DNA of 64,000 nucleotides from Siphonodentalium dalli (Eukaryota; Mollusca; Scaphopoda; Gadilida; Siphonodentaliidae). Location: NCBI GenBank assembly GCA_032622095.1, contig CP136061.1, positions 37,701,797 through 37,765,796 on the forward strand. Direction: 5' to 3'. Positions 33,640 through 43,918 of the stretch are shown here, piece by piece (position 1 is the first letter of the stretch; every line of letters begins with the position of its first letter). The notes under the pieces were generated by a model. The model searched no databases, was not told where the DNA came from, and saw only the letters and a program-made list of their open reading frames with translations. A program made the translations under genes and the position numbers.

Positions 33640-34400
33640 TATATACTTATTTCTGACACGGGGGGGGGGGGGGGGGGGGGGGGGGTGTCAATATTTTCAA
33701 CAGTTGGAAATTTCATACCTGCCAAAACATTAGGTGAAAATTTCACACCAACACTAGGTTGAATATGTTCTTGTATTTTGATTTTCAAACAATTTATTCG
33801 GGGAATTAATTGTTTTTGGACCAATATTTGAATATTTTACTATTTTTGGTCAAGATTTTGGACTGAAACTGTCATTAGTTGGAAATATTCCAACCTAGGG
33901 GGGGGGGGGTGACAGGTTGGAAATTCCCAACACTTGGAAAGCTTGTGTCCTGGTCCCTCTCCCGTGGCCAGTCAAAAACTGCTAGTTAATTTAAGAAAAC
34001 AATATTGTCATACATTTGGTCAACATTGTCATTGGAATTGTCATCAGTTGGAAATTTTCCAACCTAAGTGGCAGTGTCAGGTTTGAAATTTCCAACTCTA
34101 GGAAGGCTTGAGGCTAGTCTAGATGCTAAGATTTGCAATTTTCTTGTTCAGATTTCAAAATTTTCACACGCCGCGCCCTTGTGGATTATTTCGAAATGGT
34201 CATCAATTTGGGAATTTCCCAAACTGAGGGGGTCTATGAGGTTTGAAATTACCAACACTATAGGAAAGTGTCAGTTGAGGCCAGTCTAGATGCTAGGAAT
34301 GCAAATGGAATTATGCAAAACTTGTGTTTGGTATGATTCTGATTCAAGGGGAGGGGTGCAGATGGAATTTCCCAAGGAGGAGACCCCCAACGGAGACCCT
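33640..34400 (-). repeat. GGAAATTTCCAAC dispersed repeat, copy 2, with poly(G)25
   Basis: 33650-33830 is the reverse complement of about 4031-4200. Through 34060-34400 further 'gaaatttccaac' and 'ggaatttccc' words occur, ending in 'acggagaccctctagccaca' (34392), which resembles the end of the 42010-42110 fragment. A run of 25 G residues lies at 33661-33685, and a shorter one at 33899-33909. Confidence 0.7.
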
Positions 34401-36314
34401 CTAGCCACATCCCTGCTGTTACCCACATGAATTCGGAATAACAATTAACAGAGAGGGGTGACAGTGACTCCTGAGTACTGGTTAAGAATATATAGTATAC
34501 AAGTCAAGGTTATTTCACACTACGAAATGTGATAATTTTCGCAGAATTGTTGCAGTACTGTTCATAAACTTCAAACACATCAAGATGTATGCAAATGAAT
34601 TACATCAAAATATCTTATTTTGACTAGTAGATCATAATTTGTTTTAACAATTTGATGCTATACAAGCTGTGCATACCAGAATGTGGGGGGGGGGGATAAC
34701 ACCCTCACTACCAGACATCATTCTCAATTAGATATATCTTACAGTTCCAGAATATCTGGTACACAGAAATCACCTTCAGATATCTATAATTAGTACTACA
34801 CATGTAGTTATAATTAGTACTAGTATTCAGCATCAAATTAAATTCAATTATATATACTTATCTCAATGCTTTTGTTAAGGAAATGAGAAATAAATTAATT
34901 GAATTGGAGCCTGGGGTCAGGTGAGGGAGAGGGAGGGGTAGGGATAGCACCACCGATGAGTCGATGGCCTCGTGGAGAGATTGATTCAAGAAGACTGATT
35001 TTCAAATTGATTTATTGTGGTACCTACTATGAATTTTTACTAAATGAATCATACTATAGTCAGTTGGTTAGTACATGTACATACTTTTGAATAATTTTTC
35101 AAGTAGTATGTAATAAAATGAAATATGAATTCAAAATATGTCTATAACTGATCACAACAATTGACTCTTACTAGCTGTGGCAGACTTGAAATTGAATCCT
35201 GGATCCTGGATTGAGACTACTATGATGGAAATCATGGGAATGAGAACTGACAATTTGAATCTGAAGTCAATCGCACAGGTATATTCTCAAATCTCAATAG
35301 CAATTTTTATGGAATTTTTTATTTTTAAATGGAATGAAATCAATTTAATGGCCAATTTATATATTGCTGTGTGCCAAACCTCAGCTTCTGACAGGATTTA
35401 TTGTAAGTCAATATGACAGCTTTCACAGGTTGTTGTAGTACTAGAACTTAGAAGGGTAGGCACTACCGGCCTTCATGACTGAACTAGATTTATTGTCGAA
35501 TGTTTGGCTAAGCCGCTAATACTAGTAACAGCCTTGAGCTACATATATGAATTAATAAATTACTTGAATACACCTTCCACATTAGGGTTATTTATTTCAT
35601 GCCACATGATACTTGAACAAATTCAAATTAGTCATTTTAAATAAGTAGGAACCAATTTGGCAGTAGTGGTAGTAACTGTTGAGTGTTGTGTCGCTTGTGC
35701 ATCCATAATTGGCATAAATTCATAATTCCATTGAAATTTAATCTGTACTCCAGTTAGACTTATTAAGTTAAGTCCAATTCAGTCCAAAATCCTAATTGTA
35801 CTGTGCAATTCCACTGTGATTGGTACAATACTACATTTCATGCTGTTGCTATCCAGACCTATCCACACTGTTGTTGTTGTGTCCTCGTAGTCACTTGCAG
35901 TTGACAATATTACTATATCACTTGTGTTGTGGTTTTCTTCTTGTGAGAATGTTCCTGGCGTATAATCAGTATGTGTGTGTGTTTAATCTCCGATGTTCCA
36001 AAATCCTCTCGTTGAGAACCGAGTGTTGCCGCTGACAAAACAATGACAACAACGTGAATGTCAACATCACCTTCACCACTCACGATTCACCGTCAGTGTC
36101 ACCCGAACTTCGATTCAAATCGAGTTTTTAACCAGTTTTTCCAGGCAATAGTCGTTGAATTCATATGGAAGGATGTAACGTTCCCACTCAACACCACATC
36201 CATTTTCCCTAAACTCCGATAATCGTATTCAAATGCGTGTTCTAACCAATTAAGTTTGAATTCAGCTAGAGAAAAAACTTTGTTCGCGTTATTTTTTATA
36301 AGTACGCAAAAGTG
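34401..36314. other. No gene established
   Basis: A possible small exon frame at 35170-35278 (between 'ttactag' and 'CACAG|GTATAT') shows no family resemblance. A poly-G run lies at 34685-34694. I cannot support a gene here. Confidence 0.4.
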
Positions 36315-36320
36315 ATTATA

Positions 36321-36421
36321 GCGCATGCGCGAAACGTAAATTTTACTTCCGTCGTATAAGGTGTGTCCGTCAGTCTTTTCCCAATAAGTGACTTCACTTA
36401 GTCGCGGTGAATCCGCCATTT
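36321..36421 (-). promoter_or_regulatory. Promoter-like module with YY1, ETS and NRF-1 type sites, copy 2 (inverted)
   Basis: On the minus strand the order is AAATGGCGG (36413-36421), then the shared stretch of about 34 bp at 36344-36377 containing CGGAAGT, then GCGCATGCGC (36321-36330). Order and spacing match 29157-29246. The two copies point toward each other across 7 kb. A 130-codon minus-strand frame (36099-36491) crosses this module without domain resemblance and is probably chance. Confidence 0.5.
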
Positions 36422-36996
36422 GGTCTCCGGAGGTCAAAGTTAACAAGTAGCATCTATTTTTAGCATACGGCTCCAGTCTGGGAATTCCCAAAATAAAATA
36501 GCAACAGGTCGTTACCGAATCGCAGGTGCGAGAACTTCATAAAACTAATTAAACACTCACCCTGGATACATACAATACGTAGGTTTCGCACAGTAGATGA
36601 ATTGGATGTATCACGTATGTTTTTGGGTAATATTTTTTTAACGCAAGAACTCGCTATTTATCAGTAACTTTACTTGTGGGAAGTTCGTTGACAAAACAAG
36701 GGCGTCTGAATGTCTGCATCGTCACCAGATCCTAACTCTATAGATGACATGGCCACAAAACAATTCTTAAACACGTAGTTGCACTCAGAATAAATGAAAT
36801 TAAGCCATAAAATGTTGATAAAAAATTCTCCCACTCAGCTGTCGAATGTAAACAAATGGATGCTACTTCTCAACTTTGACCTTTTACCGGCTTTTACCGG
36901 TGGGTTGGATAAAAAGCTAGGAATCGGACCATATAGAACCATCGGCCATCTTGAAAATCGCGACCCAGCAAAAAGGCTTATAGAACAGGCATAATA
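36422..36996. other. No gene recognised
   Basis: Sequence between the promoter-like module and the next tandem array. A short direct repeat 'ccggcttttaccgg' lies at 36888-36902. Confidence 0.4.
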
Positions 36997-38060
36997 TTAC
37001 CCATAATTCACCTCACAACACCAGGGGGCTTACCCATAATTCACCTCACTATACCAGGAGGCTCCCAATGGGTTATATATTATTTTCAGGCTATCAGATT
37101 ATTTATATTTTCAACAACATATTATTACACCGGTGACATTAAGATTACAATTTCAGCCTGTCCTGACTATCGATACGATTGAGTCATATTTTCAAAAACA
37201 TATTATACACCGGTGGCGTTAACTTTACAATTTCAGCATCTATGTGATTCTATCGGTACGATTTGAGTAAGGTACAAAAAAAAGAAATCTTCGCCCACTC
37301 GACCACAGAATTGGAGACTACCACTGAATATGAAAAACAGCCACACTAGGAACACCACACATGGTGGCGTAATAATAAATAAATTAAACCATAAACTCTT
37401 ACCATAATTACAGAAAATAAAAGATGGCCGTTACTACAAAAAAAACAGACATGCGCACTCCAATTAAAATTACCCATAATTCAGTTCACTACACCAGGGG
37501 CTCCCAACAGGTTATACAATATTTTCAGGCTATCAGATTATTTATATTTTCGACTTTAAGTTTACAATTTGAGCCTGTCCTCACTCTATCGATACGATTT
37601 ATCATAAACATATTATACACCAGTGGCGTTAACTTTACAACTTCGGCATCTACGTGATTATATCGGTACGATTTAGTAAGGTACAAACAATCTCCATAAA
37701 ATACCCACAATTCAGTTCACTACATGCAGGGGCTCCCAATAGGTTATTCCCATTTATTATGGGCTCCCAATAGGTTATACAATATTTTCAGGCTATCAGA
37801 TTATTTATATTTTCAACAACATATTATTACACCGGTGACTTTAAGTTTACAATTTGAGCCTGTCCTGACTCTATCGATAGGATTTATCATATTTTCATAA
37901 ACGTATTATACACCGCTGACGTTAACTTTACAATTTCGGCATCTACGTGATTATATCGGTACGATTGAGTAAGGTACAAACAATCTCCAAGAATACATTC
38001 GCCCTGTACTCCATGCGATATAAAAAAAACAAACGCTAGAAACACCACACTAGGTGGCGT
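36997..38060 (+). repeat. Three tandem units of about 230-370 bp (ATTACCCATAATTCA)
   Basis: Units start near 36997, 37470 and 37690 with 'acccataattca(g/c)(t/c)tcac'. They continue 'gggctcccaa(t/c)aggttat', 'ttttcaggctatcagattat', 'ttacaatttgagcctgtcct', 'atacaccggtggcgttaact' and 'atcggtacgattgagtaagg'. Units 1 and 3 end with 'accacac(a/t)(t/a)ggtggcgtaa'. An 'aaagatggccgttactac' word at 37420 resembles the start of the 29.16-kb promoter-like module. Confidence 0.9.
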
Positions 38061-38279
38061 AACAAGTAGTTTAAACTAGAGGTCTAGCTAAACTGGAGAT
38101 GCCGATTCGGACCTCGGTAGTAGCTTCATAAAAAGGTCGGGGAAACTCTTTGTCTCTTACCATGCATTTAGGGACTTTGTGAATGATATACCAGGATTGC
38201 GTAACTTGTTTCGTTCGGGTTGAGATTTCGTCAGAGGTCCAGCTTTATTTTGCCAGTTCAACCAAACTATATATATACT

Positions 38280-38690
38280 AGCTGGTGAATTGACCATTTT
38301 GAAGGTCAAGGTCAGGTCGAGGTCACGATTTGACCCGTCAAAAACACTCCAAGGACAAAAGTACCCGTGGGTATCAAATTTCGTCGAAATCCGTCAGTTT
38401 TATCCGATTTGACCTTGAATTGACCTTTTTGAAGGTCAGATCGGGGTAACGATTTGACCCGTCCAAAAGACAAAAGTATCTGTAGGTATCAAATTTCGTC
38501 GAAATCCGTCCCGTTTTACCCGATTTGACCTTGAATTGACCTTTTTGAAGGTCAAGGTCAGGTCGGAGTCACGATTTGACCCGTCCAAAACACTCCCTGG
38601 AGAAAAGTAACCCTAGGTATCAAATTTCGTCAAAATCCGTCCGGCAGTTTTCCCGGCCATAGCTAACAGACAAACAACAAACAAACAGAC
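38280..38690 (+). repeat. AAGGTCAAGGTCAGGTC tandem array, forward orientation, three units
   Basis: Units begin at 38302, 38432 and 38548. The array ends in 'ttttcccggccatagctaac' and a CAAACAAACAGACAG run, the same outer end as the inverted array at 22190. The minus-strand frame across this end is repeat-derived. Confidence 0.9.
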
Positions 38691-38854
38691 AGAAGTCCCA
38701 AAATATATAGTAGATACATATATATAAATATACACAAATATAAATAAAATAGCCTTCATGTTGACGGAAGTAAATACTGATTCGTGCGACTCATGTGCGT
38801 GACGTGGTGCCAAACCAATACGCCAATCGCGATCACAGTTTACCCGTGTGATTA

Positions 38855-38928
38855 AGGATTTCCTTAATCACGCCTCTCTTTAAAATGTTTTGTTCGGTAA
38901 TCGGGCTACACACGATTGGTCGTGTGTG
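38855..38928. repeat. Two short perfect hairpins
   Basis: GTGATTAAGGA-tt-TCCTTAATCAC at 38855-38878 has 11-base arms and a two-base loop. CACACGA-ttgg-TCGTGTG lies at about 38911-38928. Function is unknown. Confidence 0.7.
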
Positions 38929-39244
38929 TGAAATTGAGGAAATCTACAGTTTTCTGAAATGCTCAAGGGTGAGAACTCCACACCCACATATAAATTGATG
39001 TACACACCACCCAGAATCACAATCCGTAGAGAAAAAAACTTTAACATAGAATTTCTACTTCACACTTGTCACTGTACAGCACATGTTTAAAAAAAAAAAG
39101 CTAAATACATTGCGAAGTAGTTGTAGTTGTTTTCCCGGTGAGCTCTGGTCAGTCACCATGAAATTTGTTGATTCATCTTAATCTCGATGGGCTTAGAGGG
39201 GGCTGAATTGGTCATTATAGCATGGTTTCGTTCAAAAAGATACC

Positions 39245-39460
39245 CATGATATATCTCAAACGTGCAAAAAGACACACAGGTTATCTCACGCGTGCAAAAA
39301 GGCTTCCATGTTCTCTCACACGTGCAAAAAGACACCCAGGTTATTTCACACGTGCAAAAAGACACCCATGTTCTCTCACACGTGCAAAAAGACACCCATG
39401 TTCTCTCACACGTGCAAAAAGACACTCAGGTTCTCTCACACGTGCAAACATACCCACAGG
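39245..39460 (+). repeat. 30-bp minisatellite with CACGTG E-boxes, seven units
   Basis: Units of the type CACGTGCAAAAAGACACCCA followed by 'tgttctctca' repeat with a 30-bp period. Five carry the exact E-box CACGTG. Because the period is a multiple of three, both strands show long open frames with ten-residue repeats; I read these as by-products. It lies about 430 bp upstream of the lectin-domain exon at 39888. Confidence 0.93.
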
Positions 39461-39599
39461 ACCTCGTTCGTCCGGGACTGTTAAACTCAACGTGGTGGAA
39501 TATCAATTCAATACCCCCTGACATTTCACTCTAAAATGACAAACATATAATTATTATGCATAATAATTAACAATGACTATTTTAAAACGATTTTTTAAA

Positions 39600-39705
39600 A
39601 TGAGATTGTGATATGCTGGGTGACTTTGTGCACATTTTGTGAGATCCTGGTGGCTGTTTGCTCGTTTAGCAGATCGTGGGTGTCTTTTAGCACGAAACCT
39701 TGCGA
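39600..39705 (-). repeat. Three degenerate inverted units of the 30-bp minisatellite
   Basis: 'gatcgtgggtgtcttttagc' and 'gatcctggtggctgtttgct' resemble the complement of the 39245-39460 unit. The pair of arrays could form an imperfect cruciform of about 100 bp arms. Confidence 0.6.
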
Positions 39706-39887
39706 CATTAACCTATTTTTAAGCCTTAATGGGTCCCCCCAGTGTTGAGTGATTTACTTACCACACACCCTTTAGATACTGTAGTATCACTTTCTGGTGG
39801 TTGGTCTTCTGTTGTTGTTTTCAATCACAAAACGAATTGGATACGTACCATTATAGTATGATTATACTATTGTGTTCTGTTTTTCAG

Positions 39888-40064
39888 CCGCAAATTGCAT
39901 TGGGAACCACAGAGTTTGGCTAGATACTACCTTAATCTGTGTTTATGCCAGCATAGACAGAAGGAGCCACGCTAGTGCTGTCCGGCGATGTAGACGGATA
40001 GATGGACAACTCCTTAGAATCACCAGTACGACCATGTTGCGTGACCTTAGAGGGAAACTGATGC
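39888..40064 (+). CDS. C-type lectin domain, N-terminal half exon
   Basis: The acceptor 'ttctgtttttcag' ends at 39887 and the donor GTAAGT starts at 40065. The exon is 177 bp with phase 1 at both ends. It encodes 'ANCIGNHRVWLD', 'CVYA', 'SHASAVRRCRRIDGQLLRI' and 'MLRDLRGKLM'. These match the first half of a long-form C-type lectin domain: a Cys pair in the N-terminal hairpin, the first helix with Ala and Cys, then G-x-L-x-x-I. This exon supplies cysteines 1-3 of six. The product would be a secreted lectin of about 155 residues when joined to 19748-19823 and 42301-42515. Such proteins usually act in recognition of glycans or microbes, but this is not shown here. Confidence 0.85.
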
Positions 40065-40119
40065 GTAAGTGCCCCTATTTTCTGAGACACATGTGATGCT
40101 CACATAATACATATGATCA

Positions 40120-40262
40120 GCATTGTCACCAGCATCTTCCCAATGGACATCACCGTCATCATTATCAAAATCAAATGCAATGCCGGCCGCCATTGCCATC
40201 GTCATCATCATAATTGCCACCACAATGTCCATCATCATCATCATCATCACCATCATAGTAAA
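40120..40262. repeat. Imperfect (CAT)n/(ATC)n tract
   Basis: ATC/CAT trinucleotides become almost pure at 40227-40256. The tract sits in the intron directly after the lectin exon donor. Open frames rich in His, Ile or Met here are microsatellite artefacts. Confidence 0.9.
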
Positions 40263-40399
40263 GTCACTTGCACCGCCAACACAGCTAACGAAGTCCCCAA
40301 GACTCCGTCACGTTCTGCAGCGGGAAAGCGCGAACGGCGACCACATAGACCGCCTGTAGTGAACAAACGGCCATATGTAAGAACTGGCTGCCAATAATA

Positions 40400-40853
40400 T
40401 GTGACCCCGCCATATCAAATTCAAGTCGTAAGTCGGGATTTTTTTTACCCTGTGCCATGCATTCTCTTATATGTGCGAGTCGACCATAGGTCGCCTCGCA
40501 TATATAAGAGAATGCATTGGCCTAACAATTTTTTACAATTTTAATAATTTGTTCTTGTATTCTTTAACAATTTTTTAATTTCACCCATATAGAGCCCCAG
40601 ACAAACATGAGCAGACGACACTCTTCTATATATGTGTGGGGCCCCCTGCAGGGTAATGTATGTTTTTTATTTTATGTCCTAAAAATTGTAAGAAACATTT
40701 ATTTAAAAAAAATGATAAAATATTGTTAGGCCAATGCATTCTCTTATATATGCGAGGCGACCTATGAGTCGACGACTCGCATATATAAGAGAATGCATTG
40801 GCACAGGGTAAAAAAATCCCGACTTACGACTGGATTTGATATGGCGGGTCACA
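40400..40853 (+). mobile_element. Composite miniature element D (TA family)
   Basis: TA flanks lie at 40398-40399 and 40854-40855. The ends are TGTGACC(C)CGCCATATC and its complement. The layout is the same as element C: palindrome, spacer with 'gagccccagacaaacatgag', palindrome. It sits in the lectin gene's last intron. Small indels in the palindrome centres ('gagtcgacgactcg') distinguish it from copy C. Confidence 0.93.
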
Positions 40854-41016
40854 TATAACCTCATCCATATCATATCATAGACAACATCCTGTGAGAAATT
40901 TCCTCGGGGGAAATGAAATAAACAGCTATACAATCCTGCAGCGTTTTGGAAGTTTCGACACGAAGCCACCAAACAAACTTCTAAACTACCTAATGTAACT
41001 AGGAGGATGTTTTTAA

Positions 41017-41408
41017 CCCTTTACCCAACAAACCGGCCAAAACCGGCCAAATAAAGCTTCAACAGCCTAAAATATCTTCGGTCTGTCTCAATAGAACCAT
41101 ACAAATATGGATATCATTGGAACCGGCTCCTTGACCACATTGTGATAGTTACAGTTATGCCCTGTGCCAATGCATTCTCTTATATATGCGAGTCGACCAG
41201 AGGTCGCCTCGCATATATAAGAGAATGCATTGGCCTAAAAAACATCTTTTTTTAACACTTTTTACCATTTTTTCTTACATTCTTTAACAATTTTATAATT
41301 TTTAATGTGTTAAGCCAATGCATTCTCTTATATATGCGAGGCGACCTATGGTCGACTCGCATATATAAGAGAATGCATTGGCACAGGGCCCTTCTGTTGG
41401 GTAAAGGG
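41017..41408 (+). mobile_element. Composite miniature element E (TTAA family)
   Basis: TTAA flanks lie at 41013-41016 and 41409-41412, with CCCTTTACCCAACA ends. It is nearly identical to copy B over its whole length, including the unique left arm 'ccggccaaataaagcttcaa'. It lies only 160 bp from element D. Confidence 0.94.
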
Positions 41409-41604
41409 TTAATGCCGCGCCTCCAACCTTTCGCGCACCAAACTGGACTGTCACTTTGACATCCATCCATGTAGAATGTAACCATGAACCAAACTGGGTT
41501 TCGGCCTATACATGGCTTGTAACTACAAGGGCGATTACCAGCCCGAAAACATTATTTTGATTATTGGAATTAACTGATCATAACGACCGCAGCGAACCTC
41601 ACCC

Positions 41605-41725
41605 ATCCATGTACAGTAATGCCCTAAATAATCGACTCATTAACCACAGCAGAATTATGGGTAACTTTTCAGGATTAAGTCGGAAATACGGCCTGTTGCC
41701 ATTCATCGGAAAGCATTACTGTAAC
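41605..41725. repeat. Fragment of the 27-kb nested palindrome unit
   Basis: 'cagtaatgcc', 'ttaaccacagcagaattatg' and 'ggtaacttttcagg' occur in the order seen at 27141-27215. Only one arm-palindrome segment is present. Confidence 0.75.
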
Positions 41726-42009
41726 TACAATTTTGAGCACAATCAATAAAGCATTGCCCAAAGCGCAAATTTATTTCACGCAGCTCAACTTTTCCAAGGA
41801 ACTTCGGCCAGACCACTGTGTAGAGACTGTTACACCGGAAATCATTCTACTGCTGGTTTGTGATGGTTCAGTGATGATTTTTTTTATTGGATAAATTTTA
41901 CAACACATTGGTTGAAATTGTACTCATTTTTTGATTCTCCTACCAATAATGAGTGGGGAATATGTGATTTTTGTCTGAATAGCTGTCAGTTACATTTTCA
42001 AACCTTAGA

Positions 42010-42110
42010 TAGGAAATTTCCAACAGCTGGAAATTTTGAGGTACCATGCAGTTGGAAAGTCCCAAAACCAACCACAACGGAGACCTTCTGATCACGTCCC
42101 TGTAGTTGTG
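42010..42110. repeat. GGAAATTTCCAAC repeat fragment
   Basis: 'ggaaatttccaacagctgga' and 'acggagaccttctgatcacg' match the family at 34060-34400. GGAAATTTCC fits the loose consensus for NF-kB/Rel sites; in this copy it lies about 280 bp upstream of the last lectin exon. Confidence 0.6.
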
Positions 42111-42300
42111 CCCCTATCTGACATGTTCAACGTGCGGATTTTGGAAGTTAGCTGTTTATGATAAACAAAAATGATGTCTAGGTCACCTATATTATGTAAA
42201 TTTTTGCCTGGACTAATAGACATTGAACATCGCGTGTCCTGCTCCGGATGCTGCGCAGGTCGCCATACAGTTCAGTTCATTCTTTGTTTCTCGTTTGCAG

Positions 42301-42515
42301 CCACTCAGTTCTGGATAGACGGGAGTGACGCTGTTCAGGAGGGTCACTGGGTTCTCTCTGATGGGAGTGACATGTTGGAGGAATGGGGCCCCAGAATGCC
42401 GACGGGAGGGACCGCCTATAACTGTGCTTACATCTACGGCCGGGATAACGAGTTCTACAGCGAGCCTTGTGGATCTTCCGTCCGTTACATCTGCGAACTC
42501 CATACAATCACTTAG
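42301..42515 (+). CDS. C-type lectin domain, C-terminal half exon with stop
   Basis: The acceptor 'tctttgtttctcgtttgcag' ends at 42300. The exon enters in phase 1, matching the preceding exon, and ends at TAG 42513-42515. It encodes 'FWIDGSDAVQEGHWVLSDGS', 'EEWGPRMPTGG', 'NCAYIYG', 'EPCGSSVRYICE': the WIGL-like motif, the G-x-W-x-x-SDG strand, and cysteines 4-6 of a long-form domain. The EPN or QPD tripeptide and the WND motif that bind calcium and sugar are not present (PTGG and FYS stand at those places). Calcium-dependent sugar binding of the classical type is therefore unlikely. No clear AATAAA follows. Confidence 0.88.
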
Positions 42516-42703
42516 TGTAAACACATTTGCATTTCCAATTTCAAACAAATGATATAATATACAAATGACATACATTCAAAATAGAAGTGATAATATATGG
42601 AAACGGAGATCAGACAACAATCCCTAGGGCTTAAGTCAAGTCTGCCCCAGGTATGCAATATGGTAGTGTATATAGAAAACATGTACACCAAGAACCGGTA
42701 CCA

Positions 42704-43102
42704 GTACCAGTCAAAAGAAGTGGTATATTAAGCGCGCTATTTTCGCGCCCATTATTGCAATAATAATATAATTGGAAAAGGTTATAAGGGCGCCGCTTGC
42801 GATATTATTGCAATATTTTGCGCTTAATATCGCAATATTTGGCGCTTAATATTGCGATATCGCGCGCTTAAAATTGTGATAGTTAAAGCAAAGTATTGCT
42901 TCGTCTCTATTGTTTATTGCATAAATATAGAGACAATGGTTAGATTTGTATATAATTATAGTTGTAAATGGTCAATATCGCAATAATAAGCGCGACAAAT
43001 TTTTTTGGTATTGCGCTATAATCGCGCCTTTTTCGAAATTAAGCACGCTCAATATATCGCAAAAAGGCGCGCCTCGATATACCACTTCTTCTGACTCGTA
43101 CC
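42704..43102. mobile_element. About 400-bp terminal inverted repeat element with AATATTGCG/GCGC motifs
   Basis: The left end 'gtaccagtcaaaagaagtgg' pairs with the right end complement (43083-43102 reads 'cacttcttctgactcgtacc'). The arms continue for about 45 bp into 'tatatt..gcgcgc'. The interior is filled with 'cgcaatatt', 'ggcgcttaatat' and 'gcgcgctt' words in both orientations. It lies 190 bp after the lectin stop codon. No target duplication is certain. Confidence 0.8.
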
Positions 43103-43104
43103 TT

Positions 43105-43918
43105 AGCTGAGACACGCAACAAGGCAGTTCTGGAAGTTAACATCCAAAACAAGGCTGGGCGATTAACACTAAGTGCATCGATGCTAACATCCAAAAACAA
43201 GACTGGAGCGATTAACACTAAATGCACCGATGGAGTTTCTGGTGAAAATGAAATAACTGACATGTGGATGCTCACTTTAAAAGCACACATGTGTAATCGG
43301 TTAATACAACAGACGGAAAGCACCTGTAGAACCGAGTCCGTTCATAAGCCTATACAATGACATTCAGATATATAGCGGACGATGACGTGAGGCAAGCTAT
43401 TCAGAATATAGTGTCGGGTAAAGCGTGTGGTTCAGATGGTGTAACATGAGATCATTTGAAATATGTCGGTGATACTCTCTGTATATATTTAAGCGTTCTT
43501 CTCAACTCGATTTACGTGCACTGGCATCTACCAAGTATGATGCTGGAAGTAATCATTGTTTCGTTGCTTAAAGCAAGTCTGATGATGTTGGCAGAAAAGA
43601 AAACTACCGCCCGATATCAACGGCGAACATAATTGCCAGAGTGGTTGAAATAATTATGTTCAGTAAATTTGAGGAACTTCTGACGGTTTCAAGAAAAACA
43701 TTCGACTGACTCATGTATATTCACACTTATATAAGAAACCATATACGGTACTATCGTTCACTCCATTTTATCTCAACGCAAGCAAGGCTTTCGATCGGGT
43801 CAATCACGATCGGGTCAATCACGACACTCTAATTCCACCCTCGAGAGTAGGGGGTATCAATGATGACTAATCGTTTGCTGCAAAACTGTTTTAGAGAGCA
43901 GACATTTAGGTTGCTGGT
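43105..43918 (+). pseudogene. Non-LTR reverse transcriptase pseudogene, 5' part
   Basis: Broken frames read 'DGVSGENEITDMW' (about 43228), 'GKACGSDGV' (about 43423), 'NYRPIS' with 'FEELL' (about 43600-43680), and 'ASKAFDRVNHD' (about 43785). These are the linker and RT motifs 1-3 in correct order. In-frame stops and shifts are present. A 56-bp direct duplication ('taacatccaaaa..aagactgg') at 43138-43245 adds to the damage. The gene continues after two insertions at 46722-46789 and 47247-47560. The clade is not determined. Confidence 0.85.

Noticed and set aside
35170-35278. Small coding exon between TTACTAG and CACAG|GTATAT
   Set aside because: The acceptor lacks a polypyrimidine tract and no partner exon or protein family was recognised.
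36099-36491. 130-codon minus-strand gene
   Set aside because: It overlaps a promoter-like module, has no domain resemblance, and its length is near the chance maximum for this amount of AT-rich sequence.
39153-39534. CRISPR-like array or repetitive Cys-rich protein
   Set aside because: The 30-bp units are contiguous with no unique spacers, the DNA is eukaryotic, and frames stay open on both strands only because 30 is a multiple of three.
40047-40397. His-, Ile- or Met-rich frames
   Set aside because: They lie over an (ATC)n tract in the lectin intron.
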